Shown here piece after piece: positions 35,060 to 47,569 of a stretch of 64,000 nucleotides of DNA. The stretch spans positions 18,876,970 to 18,940,969 of the forward strand of contig ML664199.1 of the NCBI GenBank assembly GCA_007570785.1, in the 5' to 3' direction. The notes under the pieces were generated by a model. It was not told the origin of the DNA and did no database searches. It was given only the letters and a program-made list of their open reading frames with translations. The position numbers and the translations under genes are program-made. The stretch comes from Antilocapra americana (taxonomy: Eukaryota; Chordata; Mammalia; Artiodactyla; Antilocapridae). Numbering within the stretch: position 1 is the first letter of the stretch; each line of letters opens with the position of its first letter.

Positions 35060-35735
35060 CCTTTTTTTTTTAAAGGAAATTTATGTTTATTTACAAGTAT
35101 AATTATTCATACATTGATAAGGAAGAATCAAAATCTGAAAAAGAATATATATAAATATTTTTCTTTTTCATTGTAGGTTATTACAAAATTTTGTCACAAA
35201 GAGTCAGACACAACTGAGTGACTTTTAATTCATTTCACAAAATATTGAGTATAGTTCCCTGTGTTATACAGTGGGTCCTTGCTGATTATCTGTTTTATAC
35301 ATGGCAATATGTATACATAGCAGTATGTCTGTGTTAATCCCCCATTCCTAATTTATCCATCTTCCCTTACCTTTCCCCCTTGGTAACCACTAGTTTGTTT
35401 TCTGTGTCTGTGGATCTATTTTGTAAGTTCATTTGCATCATTTTTTTTTTTTTTGATTCCACATAGAAGCAATATCTGATATTTGTGTTTCTCTGGCTAG
35501 TTCACTTAGTAATTTAACATTTAGGTCCATCTGTGATGTTGCAAATAACATTATTTCATTCTTTTTCAGGACTCAATAATATTCTGTTGTGTACGTATAC
35601 ACACACACATGCACGCACACACACCACGCCCTCTTTATCCATTCACCTGTCAGTGGACATGTACGTTGCTTCCATGTCTTGGCTGTTGTGAGTAGTGCTG
35701 CAGTGAACGTTGGGGTACGTTAATACTATTTTGGA
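35060..35735 (-). mobile_element. L1 LINE 3' end, antisense
   Basis: Reversed L1 3' UTR and ORF2 C-terminus: aatattgagtatagttccct, acctttcccccttggtaacc, agttcatttgcatcatttt, tccatgtcttggctgttgtg. A CA-rich run sits at 35599-35625. A 47-bp Bov fragment is inserted at 35190-35236. Confidence 0.82.
35190..35236 (+). mobile_element. 47-bp BovB/Bov-A 3'-end fragment
   Basis: gtcacaaagagtcagacaca and ctgagtgactttt are the last bases shared by BovB and Bov-A. Direct repeat acaaaat at 35183-35189 and 35237-35243 flanks it, and its removal restores the L1. Confidence 0.78.
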
Positions 35736-37203
35736 CGTGGCTCACTTTTTGCAGACAGGATCATACTCACTGACTGCTTCTTTCTTCCCCACTCCTAGAG
35801 GCTGACGTATCAGAATTAATGTCACAAAAATGTAAAGAACAAAGGAGACTCGAGGGAAAGCTGTGGCCACAGAGCCAGGGGGCCCTGGTCCCCCAACCCC
35901 ACTTCCTGGCCCTGGTCTTCTAGGCCTCCCCGTTCTAGTTCAGGCCCATCCAGTCCCTGAGCACCTTGCGCAGGACAGGGAATGTGCACACTGGGAGCTT
36001 CCAGTCTGCTGGTGGGTGGAGGTGGGTTTAGTTTTGCTTCTGTACTCCCATGTCTGATATGGATGTGGTGGATTCTGGCCTTTGGGTGTCCACAGCGTTG
36101 TAGCCCTCCCTTGAGCCCCTTGGTATCTGCAGTCTGGGCAACTGTTTCTATTTCCTCCTAGTGCTCCTCTCTGAGCTTGGGATCACCTGGAACTCTACCT
36201 GCATGGCTGGCCCTCTGTTGCCTTAATGGACTGAAAACCACTGAGCTCCTTTGTCCTTTCTGCCACACTGGGCCTCTTTAGATACACTTCTGATGGCCTA
36301 GGTCAGGTCTGGTTTCTCCTCGTCGCCTTAGACGCTGCATGCTGAACTCCCATAGTTCGTCTTGGGGGACAGTCTTGATAGCTGGCACATCTCCCTTGGA
36401 CCCCAGGGGACTTGCTTCCTTATGAGTCTGTTCTGTGCAGACCTCAGGACTCCCTTGGCTAAACCTATTCAAATGTTCATATTGAGTTGGGGAATGTGAG
36501 GTGGTGGGTTAGCAAAGCAAACTAGCATTTAATAAGACATGAGAGGTAGAATGTGAAGTACACCAGAGAGATGTAAGATATTAAGATTGATGGTGAGCAG
36601 AGAAATACCAATTTGAAAATCAGCCTGCATCTTGACATCTGGAAAGATAGTATAGAACAACAACAACAGGCAGAATGGACAGGGCAGCAGGCAAGAGATG
36701 ATCAGTAATGTGTGCCCTTGCCAAAACACCATTTGGCCTCCTGCTGGAGAGTAGACTTCCTGGAGCTTGGCTTCCCTAGGGATTTCAGCTTGAATCAGCC
36801 TGGGGGCCCTGGGGAAAGATAAAGGTCGATTCTAACAAAGAATCACAGGAATCTTTCCTGTGATCATTGCTCTTTCCAGAAGATATTTGCCCCTACCCAT
36901 AATGGGAGATGTCATGCTTGAAATAAAGCATTAGTGGAACTTAAACATGGGCTTTCACAAACATGATATTTGTCCAGTTTTTCTTGAGCTGCTCTAACGT
37001 CATGATAACTTACCTGCCAGCAGAAATAGCCATGTGGTTCTGAAGTTTAGCATAATGAGCAGGTCGGAACTGTGTTAGTAATCATGTCGCATTCATGACC
37101 AGGGTGACCTCTCTGCTAGGTGCTGCTGCCGGGAATTTTGTGCATGAGGGTGCCTGGAGTTAGCGTAAAGTCACTGGCTCTGGAAGTAGAGTAACCGTTG
37201 CTG
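35736..37203. other. Unassigned DNA, GC-richer in the middle
   Basis: No repeat recognised. A splice-acceptor-like site precedes 35799. From there a frame stays open for about 40 codons to a stop near 35923; a donor-like gtaaag lies at 35832. The predicted peptide (ADVSELMSQKCKEQRRLEG) matches nothing I know, so I do not call a gene. Confidence 0.35.
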
Positions 37204-37408
37204 TGGTTTAATCGCTAAGTCATGCCTGACTCTTTTGTGGCCCTGCGGACCATAGCCCTGTACTCTCCTCTGTCCATATGATTTCCCAGGCAAAAATACT
37301 AGAGTGGGTTGTCATTTCCTTCTCCAGGGAATCTTCCTGACCCAGAGATTGAATCTGGGTCTCCTGCCTTGGCAGGTGGATTCTTTACTGCTGAGCCATC
37401 CGGGAAGT
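37204..37408 (-). mobile_element. Bov-tA SINE, antisense
   Basis: Reverse Bov-A body from taatcgctaagtcatgcctg to catttccttctccag, then a complete reversed tRNA head ending tgagccatccgggaag. Confidence 0.92.
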
Positions 37409-38196
37409 ATACCTGGCAGGTAATTACTTTAGTATAAGGAAAATATCGATTGGATGTATAAAACAGTGTCATTTAAAAAATATTCCTAGTGATTCAATTT
37501 GTTGGCTAAACATCCTATTTAGCCTGAATAGTCTCTGTATTATTCCAGGGCATTTAACCTTTGATTATTAAATTCTCATAGATCTTTGCAAAAAGCAAAA
37601 AAATAAAAAATTAAATGCACCTTGCCTTTGGAAGATCATTTCATACAATTTTGTTTAGTTTTTAGTTTTCATCTCTTAAAAACAAATCTGCTTTAGGAAT
37701 GAAGTTGACACAGCCCTGAATAGTCCTGAGTCAGTACCCTGGGTTTGCATCTTAGGTCACTCCTGTCCTTGAGTGATCCAGGGAAATATGCAAAGCCTCT
37801 TGGAAATGCCTTTTCCTCATGTCTCAAATGAGGATAATGAAACCTCCTTCATCAGGGAGATTGTGAAGAAACCTGCAGTTGCACTTTAAAAACCACAGGG
37901 CTGTATAAACATATGGTGCTATTCTTGGGCTAGAACTGAAGCACTGAGCCTTGCAAAGGGAAATAGGGTGGTGAGATTGGTAATTTATAAGCCTGGGTGT
38001 TCCATCCTCTTTCCTTCCTTTACGGATGCTGTGTGCATATCCTCCTGCATCCAAAGTGACTCAGGCATAGCTCTGCTGCCATTCTGAATGCTCATACATC
38101 ATTTAACCAAATTCATATGCTAAGACTTATCACATTTAAGCCAGTCTGAAATTCTGCATGCATTCATTACAGCACAGTAGGATCTCACACAATCTA
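37409..38196. other. Unassigned DNA
   Basis: No repeat or exon recognised. Confidence 0.4.
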
Positions 38197-38208
38197 TGCC
38201 CCATTTTA

Positions 38209-38418
38209 AGGCTTCCCTGGTGGCTCAGTGGTAAAGAACCTGCCTGCCAATGCAGGAGACATAAGAGATGTCTCCTGTTTGATCCTTGAGTTGGAAAGAT
38301 CCCCTGGAGGAGGACATGGCAAACCACATCAGTATTCTTGCCTGGAGAACCCATGGACGGAGGAGGCTGGTGGGCTACAGTCAGTGGGGTCACAGAGAGT
38401 CGGACACAGCTGAAGCAA
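38209..38418 (+). mobile_element. Bov-tA SINE with target-site duplication
   Basis: Head ggcttccctggtggctcagt, B-box region cctgtttgatccttgag, Bov-A body ending gagtcggacacagctg. Flanked by a 12-bp repeat with one mismatch: tgccccatttta at 38197-38208 and tgcctcatttta at 38419-38430. Confidence 0.94.
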
Positions 38419-38430
38419 TGCCTCATTTTA

Positions 38431-39001
38431 CTTAGTCCACTTTACCTGACATTTACTGAGTTGACCATCAAAGACCTGTAAAGTATAACCTGGCCCCAGC
38501 TCTCGAAGACTCTCCATCTGGTGAAATGAGAATGAGCTAGCTGTACATTTGCTATTTGAAAGATGGAAATAGTGCTAGTGATGGGGCAAGTTTGCATTGT
38601 AGGTGAAGTGAAGTTTTGAAGCACCCTTCACACATGCTTTCATGATGTCCTTGACTCATGGACTGTAGCTCTCAGTTGCTCAGAGATTCAAACCAAGCCA
38701 CATGTTGACTCTTCACCCATTAACCCCATCTTATCATCCACTGTCCTAGCTACTCTGGCATCTACTTTCCTGGCAACTAGAAAAGAGCAAATGAAAGCAG
38801 TTAACCATACATTCATTTAGTATGTACTCAGTGAACATCTGCCATATACTGTGTTAGAGAATTTTAGAGTGATGTGAAACTAAGAGACAACTTCATGAAC
38901 CCAGTTTTTCTCTAGTGGTGAAATTTCCATGATCAGGAGTGGGAATGTAGAGGAAATTTGAGGGGGTCAGTGGAGGTATGGGCTAGTCTATAGCTGAACA
39001 A
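38431..39001. other. Unassigned DNA
   Basis: Nothing recognised between two Bov-tA copies. Confidence 0.4.
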
Positions 39002-39198
39002 GGGCTTCCCTTATGGTTCAGCTGGCAAAGAATCCTCCTCCAATGTGGGGGACCTGGGTTCGATTCCTGGCTTGGGAAGATCCCCTGGAGAAGGGACAGG
39101 TTTCCAACTCCAGTATTCTGGCCTGGAGAACTCCATGAACTACAGTCTGTATGGTCACAAAGAGTTGGACACGACTGAGCGACGTTCACTTTCACTTA
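39002..39198 (+). mobile_element. Bov-tA SINE
   Basis: Head gggcttcccttatggttcag with B-box ctgggttcgattcctgg, Bov-A body, and end ggacacgactgagcgacg followed by ttcactttcac. Well preserved. Confidence 0.94.
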
Positions 39199-39364
39199 CA
39201 ATAACCCATCTTAAAATTGAATTTTTTTAGCCTTTTTTCATTGTTCTTTAACTTCACTGATTTGTCGAAAATCTACTGAGTTATGACATATGTCCAAAGT
39301 CAGTATAATTTTAGTTTTACTATTTTTGTTTAATATTTTTGAAAAAAATTTTTTCCACTTCTAA

Positions 39365-39857
39365 TTTTTTTTTACCACTGAGGTGTAATTAATATACATT
39401 ATTAATTAGTTTCAGGTGTACAGAATAGGGATTTGGTGTTTGTATATATACTGATCACAGTAAGTCTGGTATCACTATAATATTAATAATTACGGAATTT
39501 CTTTTCTTGTGATGGAATTTCAAGATATACTTTCTTAGCAACTTTCATGTTTGGAATATACTGTTATTTAGACAGTCACTATGCTATATGTTACATTCCC
39601 ATGACTTACTTTACAGTTGAAGGTTTGTATTTTTTGATCCTCTTCAGGCATTTCACTTGCTGCCCAAGCCCCTGGTAACCATTGATTGGTTCTCTGTATC
39701 TAGGAGTTTGGGGTTTGTATTTTTTTAAGATTACACACATACATGAGATCATACAGTATTTTGTCTTTCACTGTCTGACTTATTTCCTTTAGCATAATAT
39801 CCTCAAGGTTTATCCATGTTGTTGCAGATGGCAAAATTTCGTTCTCTTATACTTAAG
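39365..39857 (-). mobile_element. Old L1 LINE 3' end, antisense
   Basis: Reversed L1 3' UTR: ctgaggtgtaattaatatac, tagtttcaggtgtacagaat, tgatcacagtaagtctgg, then agcataatatcctcaaggtt near the ORF2 end. Confidence 0.82.
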
Positions 39858-40055
39858 TCTTGATTGAGGTTTGGATAACTGTAGGGTGGCTTTTTCAGGG
39901 CCAACTTAATAATGGTTTTGTATTTTTTAAAAAGAAAATTGGTATGAACAGAGGAGTACCTCAGATATTTGGGGGCTTTATCTCAAATAGAATGATAGGC
40001 TTTGCTCACAGACTTGTTTCCCTTTTTTCTGTAACTAATTGCTGGAAAAGTCTCA

Positions 40056-40115
40056 GTTCAGTTTGGTCGCTCAGTCATGTCTGACTCTTTGCGACTCCAT
40101 GAACTGCAGCATGCC
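40056..40115 (-). mobile_element. 60-bp BovB/Bov-A 3'-end fragment, antisense
   Basis: agttcagtttggtcgctcag through aactgcagcatgcc is a reversed BovB terminus. Direct repeat aagtctc at 40049-40055 and 40116-40122 brackets it. Confidence 0.85.
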
Positions 40116-40122
40116 AAGTCTC

Positions 40123-41429
40123 GGTCTAATAAAATAATGACTTTCACCCAGATTTCCTTAGTTTCTAAGGGTTTTTCTGAATGAGAAGGCCGAGTTTGGG
40201 CAATTAGGTGCTGCTGGATAAAGTGGTATAACTCAGGTACCCCCAGGTAATCAAGGTTGTCTTCACCTCACTGGGAGATGCTCATTCCCAGTGGTGGCCA
40301 TCAATCAGCAGTCCACACATTGTTAGGGGTTCGTTAAAGTCTCTGTGGTAGCTGGTATGCGGTGGTGCTTGTGTTTATGAGAAACTGTGGCAGGTCAGAC
40401 CTCATGTTCAGAGGAGGGTTGAGACAGGGCATTGCTGTCCCTTCCTTCCAGTCCAGTCATCACAGGCAAGCTCCAAGGTGCAGAGGATGTCCATGTGATG
40501 CCAGCACAACAGCTTACAAATAGAAAATGGAAGGACTCAGCCACATGTCTCTAAAGAGGGCATTTGGTTTGTCCACTTCTCCCCTGACTGGATCATTCCA
40601 CTCCTTTGGCAAAATATAACTACGGCTTCAATTATAATGCTTGAGAAATAAGAGGCGCCTCAGAGAACATTTCTTTTTCAAGACCTCTCAAAGCCTGTGA
40701 TTAACAAAGAGACCAGCAGGGACCAAATGAATACTTAGTTGCAGAACAGAACTAGAAATACAGGGAGCAGACAAAGCAAGTGAAAGTACTTAATTAGAGT
40801 GTGTAAAACTTGACCTTTCCTGGGTACTGTCACATCTCATAGAAACACAGCCTAATCCAGAGGCATAGCGTTTCCGTAGAGAGCCCTGCAGACTTAGGTT
40901 GCTCAGTCCTGGTGCATAAGGGGAGTTGACCATCCTGGAGCTCTTCGTCTTCACTGCTGAGCGCACTCAGAGAGCTCCTGAATAGTGTTCATCGCCGTAA
41001 GTTTTAGTAAGAAATAAATTCTCCTTTAATACTTGAATGAATGTTTAAGCAGAGTAATTTACTTTTGAGGTTTTGTTTCCTTTGGGAAAATATTCTATGT
41101 AATTGAATCATACACTACCTTGAAGTTTGCAGAGTCCCTGTTCCCTTCCACCCTCTCTGCCTGCCTTGTCAGGTGAGTGGAGTGATGGCTCATGATTAAT
41201 TCCTGGCTCCATGAAGCCCTGGCTGGGAAAATCCCAAGTGTGTTCCTGTGTGTATAGAAGGCATGTTTGTTGGCGAAAGATGGAGTGGGACAGTGTAGAC
41301 ACCTGAGCAGTGGGGAGCATGGCTCTTGGGGACTGTGAACTAGTTCATTTTCCTTTTACAGTGGGGCACATATGATTTAGAAGGGACTCCTTCTCAGCCC
41401 CTTTTCCTGATTTTATTTTTTCTCCCTCA
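40123..41429. other. Unassigned DNA
   Basis: No repeat family or exon pattern recognised. Confidence 0.4.
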
Positions 41430-42835
41430 ATTTACAAACTGAAACATTCAACTGCCCTGGTTTCAATTCTCAAACCCCTTCCCTTTTCCATTCCTTATTC
41501 CGTAGATGATTTTATTCCATTTTGTGTCACTCATACAGCCTTTATATCATTTCTCTGCTTTTAACTTTCAAATTTTATCTACAGCCTGAACCTCTCTTCC
41601 AGAATTCCAGATTCTTGTATCTCATATTTGATATTTCTTCTTGAATATAGGTTTTCAAACTTGTCAAAAACCAAACTTCTAATATCCTCATCCCCCCAAA
41701 ACCTGCTCCTTGGGCTGCCTGACCCGTTTTCATAGAGAGTAACACCATCTTCACCATCTTTTCTGTTTGCCAGACCAGGAACCCACGTGTCACCTTTGAC
41801 TCTCTCACGTCCTCTCTTTCTCTTAAGTTTCGTGTCCAGACTACCAGCAAATCCTATTGGCTCTGCTTTCAAAGCATACCCAGAATTCATCCACTTTCCC
41901 TACCTACGCCCCTGTCATCCTGGTCTGAGCTGCTGTAGCTTCTCTCTGAGAGTTTTGCAGTAGTTTCATAACTGGTCTCCCTCCCTACATGTACCCTTGC
42001 TCCCCGTGGTCTAGTCTTCACACAGCAGCCAGAGTGAGATTGTCGTTCTATCACACTTCTATTCTCAACCCTCTTAATAGCTTCCCTTCTTCCCTTCTTA
42101 CAGTCTGAAAGCAGAAGTCCTTAAAGGACTCAGAAGGCAGGCCGTCTGTGAGCTTGCTCCCACCTTTCTCTCTGATCGCACCTCCCAACACCCCTCACCT
42201 CACTTACTCCCCTCCAGGCCATCGTTGGAACCCTGCTCTTCAGCCACACCCGGTATGCTTTTGCCTTGGGACCTCTGTGTGTACTGTTCCCTTTTACCTT
42301 TAGGTGCTTTGTACAGTTCTGTTCAGTTCAGCTCAGTCATGTCTGACTCCTTGTGACCCCATGGACGGCAGCACACCAGGCCTCCCTGTCCATCACCAAC
42401 TCCCGGAGTTTACTCAAACTCATGTCCATTGAGTCGGTGATGCCATCCAACCATCTCATCCCTCTGTTGTCCCCTTCTCCTCCCACCTTCAATCTTTCCC
42501 AGCATCAGGGTCTTTTCAAAAGAGTTAGTTCTTCGCATCAGGTGGCCAAAGTATTAGAGTTTCAGCTTCAACATCAGTCCTTCCAGTGAATATTCAGGTC
42601 TGATTTCCTTTAGGATGGACTAGTTGGATATCCTTATATGGTTTAGACCCTTGATTAAATCTCTGATAAAATGTTACCTCTCTAAGGAGGCTTTCCTGGA
42701 TTTGCCTGTAACACAATGGCCTCATTCTGGTATTAATCTCCTCCCCTTCTGCCTTCCTTTATTTTTCTCCTTAGTACATACCACTGTGTGAACTTAATCT
42801 ACCAGAATGCAAAGGGGAGGAGGGGAGGCATTGTT
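41430..42835 (+). mobile_element. L2 LINE, sense, split by BovB
   Basis: Pieces about 41430-42317 and 42636-42835. The order is collinear with L2 ORF2 and 3' UTR: ccccaaaacctgctccttgg, gtcacctttgactctctcac, accagcaaatcctattggct, ataactggtctccctcccta, cacacagcagccagagtgag, then after the BovB, aatgttacctctctaaggag. It is one of the clearest L2 copies here. Minus-strand open frames at 41575-41890 are shadows of it. Confidence 0.85.
42318..42635 (-). mobile_element. BovB LINE, antisense, 5'-truncated
   Basis: About 315 bp of the BovB 3' end in reverse, from gttcagttcagctcagtcat to tttcctttaggatggac. L2 sequence continues on both sides. Confidence 0.93.
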
Positions 42836-45800
42836 CATGGATACTGCTAGCACTCCTAAGTCTTACTTGAGGAGTAGGAAAAAGGAAGAGGAGAAAAGAA
42901 GAGGCATCAGAAGGAAAGGACAAGCTATAGAAAGAACAGCTGTCCTTCTGATACCAGTTTGCCAGCAGTGTCAAAGTTGCCTATAGTTAAATCAACTTTC
43001 TAGATTGATCCCTCTGTGAGGACAGTTCTACGAACACAGCTACCAAAGAAGGTTAACCTTAATGTATACGAGATGAGTTGAGGAGAGCCTTGAAGCGTAT
43101 AATTTAGGGTTCATGACTTTGTGTTTTCACTGAGGGTCTTGCTTGGCCTCAGCCACCTCCTGAATCCTGTTGTTGTTCAGTTTTCTTTGTCCCTTTACTT
43201 CACTGTTGCTGCTGTTGTCACCTACATATAGCCTGACCCTTAGTACGTTGTCCAAATGAGGATGCTTAAGATATGTTAGCAGTTAAGACTTCCCTGTTGT
43301 TATATGAAGAATAGGATAAAAGACCTTTGACATTAAATGAGTGGAATATAGTTTGCTTTAAATAAAAAGTGACTATTTGAGAGCAAGGTCTTTAAAGATT
43401 TTTCTATTTGTGAATCTCCTTGTGCTTGCACACATGAATATGGCCCTAGCTTTTTAAAAATATATATATATACAGTGTAGAGTTAGTGTAATGTGTAATT
43501 ATGGACAATGAAATATGTTCATGGGCTTGGTTTGTGATATTTCCAACTGAGAAGTAGAAACTGTTCTGAAGTGGAACAATTTTTGCTGACCCTAAAAATA
43601 GAGATGGACTCCTCCTCCACCCCCCAGACCCATTTTCCTGCCAGTTTGCACCATCGCTAGTGAGGGCTACAGAACAGGAGTCAAGCCAGCTCCCTGAGCA
43701 GATCTCTGTAACGACCAGTGCTGCTATTTCTGATCGTTTTTCCCTAAACAAAAAGATGCAGATTTGTAAAAAGATGGATTAAACCTGTTGAGAATGATAG
43801 TGTTTCAAGTGCTCATGGCCTTTTTACATATGGTACACACCTAAATCATTTGAACGATGTTTTGATCTACCCAGCTTTTTCTTCTTTCTCAAAAAGGTAA
43901 TTGGTGTACTCATCACAGTGCACAGACCCTTGTGTTCACTCCGACTGGGACCAGATGGGAAGGGTGTGGCATGCGAATATGGCTCGGCATGCTGGCATCC
44001 AGCGGGAACCTGGGGAGGGTGGGGAGGGTCTTTGGGGTAGTTTAATTGAGTGCTCACAGCCGTCATGTAGCATAAATCTGGCTGTGTTTTACATGGGTAA
44101 CCTCAGAAGACAACCAAATAGACTCATATTTCAACTAGAAACACTGGGGAGTGGGATTCACTCTTAATTCAGGACTATTTTGAACTTCACCCAGAATTAC
44201 ACTGAAAATAAATGTAATTAGTTAAAAATATAACTATCAGGATTTAGACATATCTGGACTTTCTCCTTAAACATAATTTAGAGAAACAGGCTAAATGGTA
44301 GTGGAATTAGAGCCATTGCTCAGGGTGTTTGTTTGTGTGAAGTTTGGTAGGCTCAGAAGGCTTATGTCAATGATTTTTCCTAAAAGTAAATTTCAAGGAT
44401 AAATCTCATAGACTGTCTATGTTGACTCTTCTGTATGATGGTTAAATGATGCCCTTGAAGCTTCATATACAAATTAAAGAAGATGTTAGATCCAATTATG
44501 CTCCAGGTTAATGTATTCATTATTTTTTTTACAAGGTTTACATGAGCTGTTCAGGTTAAGATAGAGTTAAATTCTGAAATTTCTGAGGCTTTCACATATA
44601 TGTCAGAAATGATTTTCCATTATCCTATGGAATATTGAAAATGAGGATCTACTATTCAGAAACAGACCCAGGTTTTATGGGACCTGAAGCACAAAATTTT
44701 GGAGGATCTTTTAAGGGAAAAATAATAGATTAAGTACAAATGGACTATTTAGAATGAGAAAAATCCCAACAAATTTCAGTTCAAAAAAGTCTGACAAATA
44801 ACACCATTATCATAAATATCCAGAAAAATTATGTAATATTTTATTTGCTTCTACTGTCTGATTTTTAAAAAACATTTTTGACTGCATGGTCTTTGATCAC
44901 TTCGTATAGCAATGGTTTTTGTGATATTTTCTACAAAGAGCTTAGATAATTATCTTGCCTTAATCAGCATTGATTGGACTTTGTTTTTTATCATTAGTTT
45001 AGAAAAATTTTAGATTTTATTAGTAATGTCATATGTTTTTTAGCACTATTGTCAAATTTGGGAAACTCCAGTTTCTTTCATGAAAAATATCTTTCTCTAA
45101 GATGTGGAAGACTTTTCTACAGACTGATTTCTATATTTGAACATGTATTTCAACCTTTGTTTTCTCCTTCCACACCTCATTTCTTTTTGGTGCTAGGCAA
45201 CACAGAACACATTTATTTTGCAGTCCCTGGCCCTGCATCTTTGGGTCATGACTCAGGGATAATTGGGACTGTGTATGGCAAGAGCATCTCTGAAAATCAT
45301 TTTCCACCAGGACCCCTGGTAATAAGTTACCTTACATGGAAGCACATAAAATGTATCCTCCTAAATCCCAATGAAATGTCCTCCCAACTCAACTCCTCCT
45401 TAGCTGGATCCCAACCTGCCCATGGATGTTACCATACTGCCTGGCAGGGTGTTTGTTTGACAGGGAGTGTGTGAAGCAGGAAAATTTGGAGTAGAAGGAA
45501 GCAATCTCAACAGTAGTGGTAACAGATCTCACTTTTACAAAATTTACAAAAATCCAAATCTGTTATGAACACATTGCTGGAGCTCCTCCCAAGTCCTTGG
45601 AAGAGGCCCATGTAAGTGAGAATCCTAAAGATTAAGCCTCATTATCATCACAGTAAATTTGTCTCTGCTAATATGTATTGAGGATTTATCAAATCCATCA
45701 CCAAGAGTGCTCGCTAGAGGAAGAGTATGGCACTTTGCCTCACCAGCAGTGCCAGTCCCCAGAGTCACATTCAGTCCTCCTAATTTAAGCACGTGAATTT

Positions 45801-46507
45801 AAAATCTCCCTGTATTTAATTGATGGTTTCTCATTCCTCCCATTAGCGCCACCCATCCCCTCGCTAAAAAAGTACCAGGAAAGAAAACTGTTGTTTCTTT
45901 TTAAAGTGAGAGTATGTGTGTGTATGTGTGAAGTTGAGTCAGATTTTTAAGTTAGGCTGACTCTTGGGCATAAGACGGAGTTAACACCCACTCATTCCCT
46001 TGACTTATCTCAGATGATCCATTACCAGAAACAGCACTATTAGATTTTTTTCCTTCCACATTAGCTTTGCTGGTGATTTTTATTTTATACTCAGCTTGGA
46101 GTGTGCATATCTGTCAGTTGGACTTCTGTTAGGAGTCTTGTCTGCTACATGATTTCTCACAGTAATGGCATTGTCAGGCTAAGTGAGTGTCAGATTCATT
46201 TTGTGCAGAAATAGCCTGTCAAGGATACCCAACCTGTTTTCATTCTACTGCAGGAATTAAGATCTTGGCGGGTGAATGTATACATGTGTTTGTGTCAGCT
46301 GGGATTGGCTAATTTGCCCCTTTCCATTACAGTAATTAGTGGTAGGATTCAGAAAGGTTTGATTTCTTGGAAATTGACAAGATTTCAAGAATTGTGGAGT
46401 AATTAGCATTGTTTTAGTAAGTAGTAGTCATATAATTTCATAATTTGATAGCAAAGAACAATACCTTAAAATAGATTTTTCTATTATTAATAATTCACTA
46501 GATATAT
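42836..46507. other. Longest repeat-free stretch, unassigned
   Basis: About 3.7 kb in which I recognise no mobile element beyond a possible short Bov-like start near 43170 and a TA run at 43460-43473. The open frame at 45049-45474 (141 codons, plus) has no domain or signal I recognise. Old single-copy sequence or conserved non-coding DNA would both fit. Confidence 0.4.
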
Positions 46508-47518
46508 CAGTTCAGTACAGTCACTCAGTCATGTCTGAGTCTTTGTAAACCCATGGACTGCAGCATGCCACGCTTCCCTGTCCATCACCAACTCCTGGAG
46601 CTTGCTCAAACTCAAGTTCATCAAGTTGGTGATGCCATCCAACCATCGTGTCCTCTGTCATCCCCTTCTCCTCCTGCCTTCAAACTTTCCCAGCATTGGG
46701 ATCTTTTCTAATGAGTCAGTTCATTGCATCAGGTGGCCAAAGGATTGGAGTTTCACTTTCAGCATTAGTCCTTCCAATGAATATTCAGGACTGATTTCCT
46801 TTAAGATTGACTGGTTGGATCTCCTTGCAGGCCAAGGGACTCTCAGGTGTCTTCTCCAACATCACAGTTCAAAAGCATCAATTCTTCAGTGCTCCTCAGC
46901 ATTCTTTATAGTCCAACTCTCACATCCATACATGACTACTGGAGAAACCTTAACTTTGACTAGATGGACTGTTGTTGGCAAAGTAATGTCTCTGCTTTTT
47001 AATATGCTGTCTAGTGTGGTCATAGCTTTTCTTCCAAGGAGCAAGCATCTTTTAATTTCATGCTGAAGTTACCATCTGCAGTGATTTTGGAGCCCAAGAA
47101 AATAAAGTCTATCACTGTTTCCATTGTTTTCCCATCTATTTGCCATGAAGTGATGGGATGTCATGATCTTAGTTTTTTGAATGTTGAGTTTTAAGCCAGC
47201 TTTTTAACTCTCATCTTTCACTTTCATCAAGAGGCTCTTTAGTTCCTCTTCCCTTTCTGCGTAAAGGTGGTATCATCTGTGTATCTGAGGTTGTTGATAT
47301 TTCTCCTGGCAATCTTGATCCCATCTTGTGCTTTATCCAGCCTAGCATTTCTCATGATGCACTCTGCATGTAAGTTAAATAAGCAGAGTGACAACATACA
47401 GCCTTGACGTACTCCTTTCCCAGTCTGCAGCCAGTCTGTTGTTTCATGTCTGGTTCTAACTGTTGCTTCTTGACCTTCATTCAGATTTCTCAGGAGGCAG
47501 GTAAGGTGGTCTGGTATA
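46508..47518 (-). mobile_element. BovB LINE, antisense, about 1 kb
   Basis: Reverse BovB from its 3' end at cagttcagtacagtcactc through the RT C-terminal region and YADD-type region to the LYAG-type region near 47517. Frameshifts and stops are frequent. A TA/GA microsatellite follows at the 5'-truncated end. A possible direct repeat tagatatat occurs at the left edge and near 47560. Confidence 0.95.
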
Positions 47519-47519
47519 T

Positions 47520-47568
47520 GGTGTGTGTATATATATAGATATAGATATATATATATAGATAGATATAT
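47520..47568. repeat. TG/TA/GATA microsatellite
   Basis: Short compound tract gtgtgtatatatatagat and gatagatatatg next to the BovB. Confidence 0.85.
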
Positions 47569-47569
47569 G

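Noticed and set aside
38640..38700. Possible Bov-A fragment (catggactgtagctctcag)
   Set aside because: Only about a dozen bases match and the flanks do not continue the element.
43165..43215. Possible BovB start (tgttgttgttcag)
   Set aside because: Similarity stops after the first bases; low-complexity GTT repeats explain it.
45049..45474. 141-codon open frame, plus strand
   Set aside because: No domain, signal, splice context or promoter recognised. It is the longest such frame in a 3.7-kb stretch and fits chance in AT-rich DNA.
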